Source: Erodium maritimum
Taxonomy: Eukaryota; Streptophyta; Magnoliopsida; Geraniales; Geraniaceae
Length of the DNA stretch: 64,000 bases
Assembly: GCA_963921825.1 (NCBI GenBank)
Contig: OY997589.1
Coordinates: forward strand, 45,766,638-45,830,637
Reading direction: 5' to 3'
A program made the position numbers and the translations under genes. Below are positions 22,483 through 32,240 of this stretch, piece by piece (within the stretch, counting starts at the first letter, position 1; each line of letters begins with the position of its first letter). The notes beneath the pieces were generated by a model, which was not told the DNA's origin, searched no databases, and saw nothing but the letters and a program-made list of their open reading frames with translations.

Positions 22483-24063
22483 TTAGATGTTAGTATTCCT
22501 TAGAATATAAGGGTGTTGATGAAGAATCATGCTAGTGATGATATAAGGAAATCCAATTGGAAGCTTTGTAGTACTTGATTTCGCATGGCGAGCAAGATGT
22601 TCAATGATAATAGAGCCAAAGTTCAAAATCGAAGACGTACCTATATCATAGATGAGCCGAGTTAACTCTGGAGTGATGCTTGAGACATGAGTTGATGGAG
22701 CCATGTTGGCCAATCCAATTCTAAAAAGGATTGAGTACAAGGGAGTCAACTTAGAAGATACTAATTTTCTTTTTAAAGGCCACTTCTTCTCTAAGGAGCC
22801 AATGAATTCCTTTGCTACATCATCAAGGGCAAACATACTGATTCCAGGCCTTATTGTAGTTCTTCCTATGTAAGAATTGAAGACATCTTCATTGAACTCA
22901 ATGAGTTTGCCTCTTAGAGTGACTTTATGAAAGTCTAACTTCTTTGGCTCATCAAAAGCTGAACCAAGATTGGAGATAAACTCCCTTACAAGTTGGGGAT
23001 AGAAAGGGTCAATATCTCTAACTGTCTTCATTAGCTGAGCATCACTGAGAACCTTGAAGACCTGCTCCAAATCCTTTACATTTTCAGAGATTTCCCTCAC
23101 TAGGCAAAGAGATATATGTGAGACAATTTTCAACCTTAGGGCAATTTCTTTAGGGTTTTTATTCTTAGTAAAAACTTTCTTTTCCTTGGAAAATGGGGAT
23201 GAGGTAATTTACTCAACAACTTCTTCTTTAGAGAGGGTATCATCAACCTGATGAATGACAGCCTTGACAATCTTCTTAGGAGTAGGGGCACCAGAGTTCT
23301 TCTTGCTAGAAGTCTAACTCTTTAAGCTACTTAAGGGAGTAGCCAAGTTATATATTTCTCCTGTTCCTTGAGACCTGAGTCGCTTGGATTCCCTGTTGGA
23401 GATGGAGGAAAAACTCCCGAACCTCCTTTTATTTTCATTATTTTCTTTCCCTGATTCAGGAACCATTGGGCTGACCTCTACATTGACACCATAACCAGTT
23501 TCTTTGGTCACACTAAAAGAAACATATTCAACAATATCAAGTATTACTTTAACCTCTTCAGTGACTTCCTTAACATCATCCATAGAACTAGAATTACCAG
23601 TTTCTTTCTAGCATTGGTAACATAATCTATCACTACTTTACTCTTAGTTTTTTTCTTTTTCTTTGCATGCATAGATATAACAGGAGATGCAGAAACACAA
23701 GGAACATCGACAATCGTTTTTTCAGAAAACTTTGAATCTAATAACGGTTCTTCACTTGAAAAATCCTTGACAGATTCAATAGGTGGAATTTTAGAGTTAC
23801 CTTTTTCAACTAATGGAGACGTTGCATCGTTAGGAGCTTCTGAGGACAGATGTGGAGGAATGTTTCTCTTTGATGGTGGCCCAGCCTTGGGAGAGCATTT
23901 CTCTAGGGTGGCTTCTAAAGGTTGAGAGATTGTAGTCGTGCACGGAGATCGCCCTGTAGAAATAGGCTTAGACACGTTAGTGTCTGACTCAGTTTTTAGG
24001 AGCGACCGATGATCCTTGTACCTCTAAGCTAGCTTCATCTTCTTCTTCTTTTTTAACACCATT
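22483..24063 (-). pseudogene. Envelope-like / 'putative plant transposon protein' ORF of element F
   Basis: Starts MVLKKKKKMKLA at about 24063 with a stop five codons from that cluster. It runs as a Ser/Pro/Lys-rich N region to about 23550, shifts frame, then gives MVPESGKENNENKRR. It ends in a globular region at 22483-23133: FYPQLVREFISNLG, VTLRGKLIEFNEDVFNSYIG, LTRLIYDIGTSSILNFGSIIIEHLARHA, KLPIGFPYIITSMILHQHP. This domain is the one annotated in plants as 'putative plant transposon protein' or 'envelope-like protein', found downstream of pol in Sirevirus copia elements. No signal peptide or obvious membrane anchor is visible in the part I read. Function is unknown in the family. Confidence 0.7.
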
Positions 24064-24249
24064 ATGTTAGAAAGGGGAACACGAGAGGTGACTGATTTTA
24101 ATAGATTTAAGTAGCTAGAACACACTGAGTTGAGAAAGAGATAAGAGGGATTTGGGGATTTCAACAAACCCTAATCCTTTTAGAGAGAAAAAGGGATTAA
24201 TTTTGAATAAAACTTTCATTTTCACTACGCTTCTAAGTCTTTTCCTCTT

Positions 24250-24267
24250 CCCCCCCCCCCCCCCCCC
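24250..24267. repeat. Poly(C) run (18 C)
   Basis: Uninterrupted cytosines following CTCTT, within AT-rich sequence between the envelope-like ORF and a LINE. Length may be imprecise, since homopolymers are error-prone. The 24268-24440 stretch after it shows no feature I recognise. Confidence 0.9.
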
Positions 24268-24448
24268 TAATTCATAGGGTTAATTATTACTCCACCTTTT
24301 AGGAAACGACTAGATAAGTACGACACTTGGATTCAGAATCAAACTACCTTTGAACACCTGGACTATCAATAGTTTAGGAGGGTACTTTATGATATTTAAT
24401 TCAAGGGTAAATTACAAATACCTACCCCAAACTTGTAGCGTTTAACTG

Positions 24449-26547
24449 ATGACCACACTAAAGTTTCCAAATACTTCCATAGAGTTGAAAATTTTAAGGG
24501 AGCTAATAAAAAGATCTCTCATATTCTATTCAATGATGTTTTGTTGGAGTCTCCTTCACAGATTAAAAGTGCAGCTGCATTTCACTTTGCTCGGAGATTC
24601 AAAGCTGACAGTCCCACAAATATTTCCATAGATGAAATTCCATTCTCCTCTTTGTCTGATGAGCAGTCCTCTTGGTTGGAAAGGCCATTCTCTGAGGAAG
24701 AAACCTTTCAAGCAGTGATGGCATGCAATAGAGAAAAAGCTACAAGGCCGGATGGCTATACACTCAAGTTCTTTTAGACTTTTTGGCAAATTATCAAAGA
24801 GGATTTCATATAATTCCTTTATGTCTTTTATGAAACTGGTCAGCTAAGGAAAGGCCTCAACTCATCTTTCTTGGCTTTGATCCCTAAAAATTATGCCTCT
24901 CTTTCTGTTGATGATTACAAACCTATTAGTTTAATAGGCAGTCCTTACAAAATCCTCTTCAAAATTCTCTCAACAAGACTCACGCAAGTAATTGGCTTCC
25001 TAGTGGGGGAGGAACAAACAAGCTTCATTTCAAAGAGGCGGATTGTTGATGGAATACTCATAGCTTCTGATGTAGTAAATTATCTACAAAATTCCAAGCA
25101 GAAGGCAATGCTTTTTACAGTTGATTTTGAGAAAGGATTTGATAAGGTGAGTTGGAGTTTTATCTTGCAAGTCTTAACAAGAATGAGGTTTGTTTCTAAA
25201 TGGAAATTGTGGATTATCTCTTGTCTAAGAGCACATATTTCACTGCATATAAACGGCTCTCCCAACAAAGATTTTCAAATGTCTAGAGGCCTGAGGCCAG
25301 GTTGTGTTGTATCTCCTGTATTCTTTGTCTTAATAGTTGAAGGACTAAATCAGATCATGAAAGCTACTGTAATTCAAAGGCACATCTCAGGAATTCTATT
25401 TAATATCAGTGGCCCTGTCATATCTCGTCTCAATTTGCATATGACACCATATTCTTCATTCAAGCTTCAGAACTTAATGCCTTGAGCCTCAAGTTTGCTC
25501 TAACAATGTTAAAAATGGCATCAGGACTATTAGTAAACTTTGAAAATCAGTGGCTATATCCTTTAATCTTGAAGAGGAGGGGGAAAAGAGATTGACTGAT
25601 ATAATGAAATGCTCAAGTAGGAGGCTTCCTACAACCTATCTAGGCTTCTCATTAGGAGCCAACCTTAAAAGAATAAAAACCTGGGATCCTATTGTCAACA
25701 AATTTAAAGCTACACTTGGTCTATGGAAAACCAAACTATTATCACTTGGAGGAAGGATCACTCTTATAAAATCAACTCTAAGTGCCTTTCCTCTATACTA
25801 TTTCTCAATAACCAGAGCTCCAAAAGGTGTCCTCTAAATCATGGAATCCTGGCAAAGGAGGTTTTTATGGAATGATATCTTAACGGCAAGATCTTTTTGT
25901 AAAGTTGGATGGAACAATGTCTGCAAAAAAAATTCAATTGGAGGTCTAGGGATAAAGAACTTAGCCAAGCTGAATATAGCTCTTTTGGAAAAGTGGTGGT
26001 GGAGGTTTACCCTTGAAAAAATACTCTTTGGAAAAGAGTATTGTATCAGCTATCTCAGTCCAAGAAAATGCTATTGGCAAAAGCATTCTCTAATGGAGAG
26101 TGGGAGTACAACTTCAGATCAAGGCCTAGAGGTATGGCTGAATCAGACCTGGCAACTAGTCAATTAATTTTAGTAGGGCTTACTCTTTCTCAAGATGAGG
26201 ACTTATTGATCTGGACTGGTGATCAGAAAGGTTTCTTAGTCAAAACAATAGATAGCCTTTTGGATACACAATCTTCAGCTCCATCAATCAATGCAGGTTG
26301 GACTAAAGCTTTATGGAAACCTGACATTCCTCCTAAAATAACAGCCTTATGTTGGCTAGCATTCCTAGAAGCAATCCCCACAAAATGTTTTCTTGACTCA
26401 AGAGGGATGTATTTTTCACTACAAGGACTATATTATGTCATGTCTGCTTCATTTATTTGGAGAATGCCTCATACATTACTCTGCATTATGCTAGAGCCTG
26501 AGAAGTCCAGGGATACATTCTTAGTTGGTGGGGTATTTCAGGAGTGA
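24449..26547 (+). pseudogene. LINE reverse transcriptase and C-terminal domain (degenerate)
   Basis: Identifiable pieces: SPSQIKSAAAFHFARRF and FSEEETFQAVMACNREKATRPDGYTLKFF (24541-24777); LIPKNYASLSVDDYKPISLIGS, SFISKRRIVDGILIASDVVNYL, VDFEKGFDKVSW, SRGLRPGCVVSPVFFVL (24871-25400); YLGFSLGANLKRIKTW and LGGRITLIKSTLSAFPLYY (25640-25800); FLWND, GGLGIKNLAKLNIALLEKWWWRF (25860-26010); WLAFLEAIPTKCFLDSRGMY (26350-26410). The catalytic FADD box is destroyed: near 25435 the sequence reads as LNFAYDTIFF with a frameshift. Several TAG/TAA/TGA stops. The N-terminal endonuclease is absent. Confidence 0.88.
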
Positions 26548-27574
26548 TCCCAAGCTCTATAAAGTCTCTCTTTTCATCTTGGTCATCCATGGTAAACTCA
26601 AAACTCAAAGCTAGTTGGGGAAATATAGTGCATATTGGATGCTGACAGATATGGCTAGCAAGGAATGGGACAGTTTTTGATAATGCTAGGCCTGAATCAT
26701 GTGTCATTTTCAAAAAATTCAGAGCCAATCATATAATTGGGAATGGCTAATTTTAAATCTGGTGGACATTGCTTCTCCTACAACTCTTGGTTATCTGCCC
26801 TAGGCTCTTGCTGTTACAATAGTCTCTGATATGTGATTAAGTATAAACCACAAAATTTTATATGGATAATATATATTAGGCTGGGGCAGTATTCTATCTT
26901 CGTGAATGATCCTTAGCTTTCTTGTGCCTCAAGGAAACGCATTAACTTGTCACATTAGAGGTCTGTATGGCTCATTGGATCTGTGCTCAATTTCTGTTGG
27001 TTTTATCAGCTGGAGGTTCCTATTGTTTAGTTTATGATACTTATTTTCCCTGGATTTATGACTCTACTTGGGTTGGATTTGGGGTTGGGGTGGGCTTATG
27101 GGTAGAAAGGGTACGTTTGTGAGTTTAATAAGGCCTCTTTTGCTTTGTATTAATCTTTTTTAAGTGTGTGGGCTCTTCTTCTTCTGTTTCCTTTACTGGT
27201 GTGAGGGTAGGAATTTGTTAGGAAGAGTGTTTGTTGTTTTTTCTTATAGTATGATCCTGGTATAACTCATTAGAGCTCTGATTTGGGAAGCTCCTCTTCA
27301 TGCTATCACCGAGGGGATTCATTTTGTTCGAAGCCTTTCTTGAGTTCAATACTAGCTTCCCTGGATTGGTGGAGTCGCATTTCTTGGTGAAAAGGATACT
27401 GAGAGCTGATATCACGTAGTATGGTCGTGGTTATTCAGTTGGGTTGGGGATTTGTTGTCTATATATTAAGTTGTGGTGATTGAATTGAAAGGTTCTTAAG
27501 GGTTTGATAAACTGAGAGGTTATGAGAGAGTTCCTTGGGTTGATGGGTTACCTTCTTGGTAATTTAGGTTTCTT
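26548..27574 (+). other. 3' region of the truncated LINE
   Basis: T-rich noncoding sequence after the zf-RVT region, with a decayed C-terminal piece at the start (WQIWLARNGTVFDN-like at about 26640-26690). Continues at 31012 beyond solo LTR B. It shares the general make-up (GGGTTGGGGTGGGC, CTGGTGTGAGGG) with the 3' UTR of the LINE at 32790-33596. Confidence 0.55.
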
Positions 27575-28300
27575 TGTAATAACCACTCCCGGTCAACGTC
27601 AGTCAAATCTGCGAAAAACAGGAAAACTTAAAAAATTCAGCAGACACTTGATTGAACCTAAATTTGACCCCGAGGGTCATACCGGACTTAAGTTGACCCC
27701 GATATCGACCAAAGTGAGTTCCGGGGGACTCAGGGCAACTTTCTGATCAATTTGGGAAATGTTGACTTTTCGCTGGAAAAGTCAACCGAGCGACGTTTTG
27801 GTCCATTCGAGGACCGTTTTGGATCCAAAAAGCTTTTCCGTCGTCGCAACGGTCTTAGTTGAGCCGTTTCCTTGTATCCCGTGAAGTTTCGTAATTTCTT
27901 GGAAAAAGTGCCCGTTCGAGGCCCGAGACGACCGAATTTCGCGAATCTAACTGAAAAATATCTAGGAGATATTTTCCAAAAGGTGTGGGACTCATCTTGC
28001 CACATGTCACCAATGTGGTGGTGTTAGGTAACATTGAACTAAACAAAATATGGAAAGGTGGTGTTAGTTGTGTAAATATGATAAAGGTGGTGTTTTTGAA
28101 AAAATACAAAAGATGAGCCAAGGGTGATGTTCGGCCATATTGGAAAAAAGTGGGTTTTTGGAGAGAGAAAATAGAGAGAGAAGGAGAAGGAGAAGAAGAG
28201 AGAAAAGAGAAGGGGGTGTTTGGAGTTTTGGCTTTTCCCGTCGATCAAGCCGTTGGATCGTCTCAACGATAGAAGAATCGAGTTCACACCGTCATTCTCT

Positions 28301-28309
28301 ACGGTGAGC
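28301..28309 (+). promoter_or_regulatory. Donor-like site in LTR B
   Basis: ACG|GTGAGC follows the conserved leader (TCTCAACGATAGAAGAA). LTR C has the same site at 40167-40175, and LTR D has TTG|GTAAGA at 58436-58444. The sequence differs in D but keeps GT and a consensus-like continuation. Confidence 0.4.
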
Positions 28310-29209
28310 ACCTAACCGATTTTCGTTTTGTTCAGTTCGAATTTTAGGGTTTGAGTTTAAACGATTCAAATATGGTTGGGTTTTGGTTAGAATTGGTTTA
28401 AAGATGAAGGGTTGAGGTTTGGGGTTCGTTAGGAACGTTTTGGGGCAAAAAGGGAATTTTGCCATTGTGGCCGTGTGGGGCCCACATGCCCGGGTATCGG
28501 GTTTTCGTGTTCGGGTGGTTTAGAACGTTCCCCAACTAATTATTCTTCAACCGGATCGAAATTTGGAATTAAATTGTCAATGTTGTAATTGACGGGTTTA
28601 GAAACTTTAAACGCTAATTAATTGACTCGGAAGTTGGAAGTCGGAATTCGATTCCGTCGAGTGCCTAGGAACCCTTGATTTATTCTAAGACCGTAGAAAC
28701 GAAAACGGGAATTTTCGAAGCCCCGGGAGGGCGTTTTCAAAACCCGGGCAGATTCGCCATGTCGGGCGAATCGGGCCTTTCCGGGTCCAATATCGACAAT
28801 GTCGAGTAATTGGGAAGTTTGGGAGTGATCGACATTGTCGGGGTTACTTTTGGGCGTTAGGTTTATTTAAAATTCAGCATTATGCCTGCAAGCTTAAAAG
28901 CGTTTAAAATTGTGTTCTTTTAGATCGTGCTGCAGACCGAGGGAAGGGAAAGCTAGGCGAGTGACTGAGTTCACGCCGAAGCTTGTTGGTTGGCTTTTGG
29001 AGAACACGCACGAGGTAGGGAAAAGTAGCCGGATCTCGGCTCTGACTAGGGAAAGTTAACAGTAGAAATGCATGTGACACTGGGGTGTCGTGGGTTAAGT
29101 GAGTTATCGAATATTAGAAAGGCATGATACGGGAACGTAGCGAATATGGGAAATGCATGTGACACTTAGTAGTGTCGTAGGAGCAGAGAACTTAGCGATA
29201 TTGGAATTA

Positions 29210-29305
29210 CTGGAGGCATATGACCATGCCCGGAGGTTGATTGTGAACTTATCGATATTAGGAGTACTGGAGGCATATGACCATGCCCGGAGGTTGATTG
29301 TTTAA
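29210..29305 (+). repeat. ~54-bp repeat in LTR B (2 units)
   Basis: CTGGAGGCATATGACCATGC-type units with CCGGAGGTTGATTG recur twice. LTR D has three such units (59518-59670), while LTRs A and C have one. Confidence 0.75.
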
Positions 29306-29309
29306 TTTA

Positions 29310-30000
29310 TGTCTTGGGTGGCCATGAGAGCCCGTGTATAATTGTTGGTGTCTTGGGTGGCCATGAGAGCCCGTACTTTACTGTTGTGTCTTGGGTGGCC
29401 ATGAGTGCCCGTGGGATTGTTGAACCCGTGTCTTTATTGTTGGTGTGTCTTGGGAGGCCATGAGGGCCCGTGGGGTTGTTGAACCCGTTTCGTTACTGTC
29501 GATGTATCTTGGGTGGCCATGAGTGCCCGTGGGGTTGTTGAGCCCGTGAGGTATGGTTGGTGTGTCTTGGGAGGCCGTGAGTGCCCGTGATGTTGTTGAG
29601 CCCGTGAGTTATGGTTGGTGTGTCTTGGGAGGCCGTGAGTGCCCGTGGGGTTGTTGAGCCCCGTGAGTTATGGTTGGTGTGTCTTGGGAGGCCGTGAGTG
29701 CCTGTGGGGTTGTTGAGCCCGTGAGTTACTGTTGGTGTGTCTTTGGTGGCCATGAGTGCCCGTGGGGTTGTTGAGCCCGTGAGTTACTGTTGGTGTGTGT
29801 TTGGTGGCCATGAGTGCCCGTGGGGTTGTTGAGCCCGTGAGTTACTGTTGGTGTGTCTTGGGTGGCCATGAGTGCCCGTGGGGTTGTTGAGCCCGTGAGT
29901 TATGGTGGGTGTGTCTTGGGAGGCCGTGAGTGCCCGTGGGGTTGTTGAGTCCGTGTTTTACTGTTGGTGTCTTGGGTGGCCATGAGTGCCTGTGGAGTGT
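29310..30000 (+). repeat. 58-bp minisatellite in LTR B (about 12 units)
   Basis: Units with TCTTGGGTGGCCATGAGTGC, CCGTGGGGTTGTTGAGCCCG and a TTACTGTTGGTGTG tail. Runs of units carry AGGCCGTGAG instead of TGGCCATGAG, so variants are grouped, as expected from local duplication of several units at once. Confidence 0.9.
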
Positions 30001-30124
30001 TGAACCTGTGTTGTTGCTGCTTGTTGAACTTTGCTTGTGATTGTGATTGTGCTTGCCCGAGGTTAGTGACCCGACTGTGTGTCGGGAAGTGGTGTGGACT
30101 TTGGCTGGCTTACCTGACAGGGAT

Positions 30125-30290
30125 CGGTAAGTTGCGAGCGTTCTTTGGCTGGCCTGACCGAGTTCGAGTCTCGGGAGGTTGCGAGCGTTCTTTGGCTGGC
30201 TTGACCGAGTTCGAGTCTCGGGAAGTTGCGAGCGTTCTTTGGCTAGCCTGACCGAGTTCGAGTCTCGGGAGGTTATGAGCGTTTTTAGGC
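30125..30290 (+). repeat. ~47-bp tandem repeat in LTR B (about 4 units)
   Basis: GTTGCGAGCGTTCTTTGGCT followed by GGCCTGACCGAGTTCGAGTC and TCGGGA, repeated. LTR D has a diverged, longer version at 60140-60365. LTRs A and C lack a clear array at this point. Confidence 0.85.
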
Positions 30291-30718
30291 GTTGAGAGGG
30301 CAGCTCCCCTTCCGACTAGCTATCGGAAAAGCAGCGCTGTATATATCGCCAACAGGCCGACCGCCTGGAGCCTGACAGGGATCGGCAAAGCGCGTGGGGC
30401 AAGCTCGAGCCCAGCCGGTTAGCAACCGGCACTGAGCAGCTGACAGGAGTGCGATTCTTTGTGATCTTGTTTGTTGTGCGATCCTTTGTGATCTTGGGTG
30501 TTGCGTGGTGGTCTGTCATGTCTTTGGAGGAGGTCGTCAATCGTTGTGTCGGGTCTACCTTACGTGTCCGAGTGTTGAGTCGGCTGAGGAAAGTATCAGT
30601 GTGTGGGTGTCGGTCGGGTTACTTGAGTTTGGGGATGGTGTTCCCGGTGTTGAGTTGGTTGTTGGTGTTACCGGCATTGTCTGCTAATTATGCCGTAGTC
30701 AGTCTGTTATCCGTGGTG

Positions 30719-30755
30719 GTGAGCGAACGCTCACCCCTAGCTGCTTTTCCTACAG
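30719..30755 (+). promoter_or_regulatory. Palindrome and acceptor-like site in LTR B
   Basis: GTGAGCGAACGCTCAC (7-bp perfect arms around AA) then CCCTAGCTG, CTTTTCCTACAG|GT. A pyrimidine tract and CAG make a good 3' splice site. Same block in A (6532-6568), C (42245-42281, one mismatch in the dyad) and D (60737-60773). Confidence 0.5.
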
Positions 30756-31281
30756 GTACCGGTCGCAGGTTGGACTAGGTGAGCTTCCGAAGCTTGAAGA
30801 GCTGGGAGCCGGATTCTGGGTTTATTTTGAGTCTAGCCACGGATACCATACTTTTGTCCACTTGTTGGGACGTGTTTTAAGTTGTAAATATTATTTTGTT
30901 GAACAAATGGTGATTTTAAAGTGTTTTAATGAAAAAGGGTTCAAAGTGTTTTATTGTTTTAAAAGTTCACGTCCTGAGTTCGGTTTACTGAAATTGGGGC
31001 GTGACATTCTTGAGTCGCAAGTTTCGGGTATGAAGCTCTCTTTTAATTCTAGGGTTGCTTGGGTTGCAAGTCAAATATTGGGTTTTGATCTTTTAAGGCT
31101 TGGGTTTCTTGGATTGCAAGTTAGAGGGTTGTGGCTAGCCTTGACTAAGTTTTTAGGTGTGTTAGCTCTCTTATTTGGTTCCACATGTAACTCCACATTT
31201 TGTACCTCCTATTTCATCTCGAAAGAGGTTTTAATTTAAATTCGCTTTGCTGATAAAAATAACATAATGCAATTCTAGACT

Positions 31282-31760
31282 ATGATGATAAAAGGAGATG
31301 TTCGGTCTCCGAAAATAAACACGGGTTTTAAGAGTTTTGTTGATAGGGCAAGGATGCTTGATCTACCTCTATGCGATGGACGATATGCATGGTATAAGAC
31401 ATGGTTGAGAGCTTCAAGACTAGACAATTTTCTAATTTATTTTCAATATCGGCCTGTCTTTTGAGTCATTCAAACCATCAGAGTTGCCAAGACGATTTCT
31501 AATCATAAAACGCTACTATTATCTATTGAATACATCAATCGGGGACCTTGAAAATCAATATTTTTAAGAACACAAATCCTTTTTATGCGAGCAATTAAAG
31601 ATTTTTCTACTTTGATCTAAACTGAAAGCTTTAAGTAATGATCTTAATATATGGAATATAAATGTATTTGGTGTAATGAAAAACGAAATAGAGGAACCGA
31701 AGTGTATAATAGAAGAATTCACAAAAGTGTTAGATTCAAGGGATTAAGGTAAAGAGAAAG
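31282..31760 (+). pseudogene. LINE endonuclease fragment (different LINE)
   Basis: A 60-codon frame at 31282-31464 reads FKSFVDRARMLDLPLCDGRY ... WLRASRLDNFLIYF. It matches the C-terminal part of an L1-type APE endonuclease (the DLPL-GGKYTW and SRLDRFL blocks), but the final SDHxP block is not clear. Downstream, LSNDLNIWNINVFGVMKNEI at about 31630-31690 looks like the linker before RT. It is not collinear with the other LINEs here, so it is a separate decayed copy. Confidence 0.6.
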
Positions 31761-31949
31761 TTTGTGTCAGATCATTTTCTAAAGTTCAGTTAATACAAAA
31801 AACAAAAAAGATACTTCCACAGAAATAGGATTCCCTAATTCCTTGTGAATGAACTAATGGTGTTTGATCTAAAGGAAATCAGAAATTAAGCAGTTGAATA
31901 CTTCGCCCACAAGTACTCCAATTTAGCTGAAGTTTGCTTACATTTTCCC
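31761..31949. other. No feature recognised
   Basis: AT-rich sequence with stops in all frames. It could be more of the decayed LINE. Confidence 0.4.
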
Positions 31950-32240
31950 CCCACCACACCAAGAATGTACTTGGCCGACGAAATTTTTGTGTCGTCGATC
32001 AAGTTTCTAACTTGTCCCACAAAATATCTAATGGTCGGCTAATTAAATACTTGTCCGACGACATAGAAAATCGTCGACAAGATGTCTTACTTAGGCAACG
32101 ACAATTACAATCGTTGGCCAACTATTTAATGTGGGAGATCGGGGAAAACAATGTCGACAAGATTCCCTCTTTGGCCAACATAATCAATAATCATCGGCCA
32201 AGGAGGACACTTGGCCATCAATCTTCCTTTTTCAGTCAAA
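31950..32240. repeat. Dispersed inverted CGTCGGCCAA-type motifs
   Basis: ACTTGGCCGACGAAAT, GTCGTCGATCAAG, GTCGGCTAATT, TTGTCCGACGACAT, AATCGTCGACAAG, GGCAACGACAATT, AATCGTTGGCCAA, AATGTCGACAAG, TTGGCCAACA, ATCGGCCAAG: direct and inverted variants of one ~12-bp word about every 20-40 bp. This style is typical of subterminal repeats of plant DNA transposons (CACTA or related). I see no transposase and no clear terminal inverted repeat. Confidence 0.6.

Larger units (their letters stand above)
7807..24240 (-). mobile_element. Sirevirus-like Ty1-copia element F, split by gypsy element E
   Basis: The pieces 8445-8612 and 21785-24240 read as one stretch once element E is removed: envelope-like ORF, noncoding spacer, PPT, LTR, all on the minus strand. 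The order 'envelope-like ORF then PPT' is typical of Sirevirus copia elements. No gag, integrase or RT of F remains in the window; the segment ends near a poly(C) run at 24250, beyond which a LINE begins. The spacer just before the PPT (about 8445-8530) resembles the sequence before the PPT of the plus-strand remnant at 51420-51512. Confidence 0.6.
27575..31006 (+). mobile_element. Gypsy solo LTR B (3432 bp)
   Basis: TGTAATAACCACTCCC ... GGGGCGTGACA with perfect 5-bp TSD ttctt (27570-27574 and 31007-31011). Same family as the LTRs of A, C and D. No internal coding region: formed by LTR-LTR recombination. Contains a purine-rich leader, a donor-like ACG|GTGAGC at 28301-28309, the longest 58-bp minisatellite of the window, a second repeat array, the palindrome and acceptor-like block, and the CA end. 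Confidence 0.95.
24440..31262 (+). mobile_element. 5'-truncated L1-type LINE, split by solo LTR B
   Basis: Starts abruptly inside the RT N-region (KYFHRVENF at about 24467) and continues through RT, the C-terminal zf-RVT region and a long 3' UTR. Solo LTR B (27575-31006) sits in the UTR. The UTR resumes at 31012 and ends in GCTTTGCTGATAAAAATAA at 31262, the same 3' terminus as the minus-strand LINE ending at 32790. 5' truncation is the usual outcome of target-primed reverse transcription. No TSD was found. Confidence 0.8.

Noticed and set aside
22483..23133. Retroviral envelope glycoprotein
   Set aside because: No signal peptide, cleavage site or membrane anchor seen; 'envelope-like' is only a positional label in plant copia elements.
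24250..24267. Poly(C) as a viral or phage tail feature
   Set aside because: No supporting feature nearby; it may be a sequencing or repair artefact.
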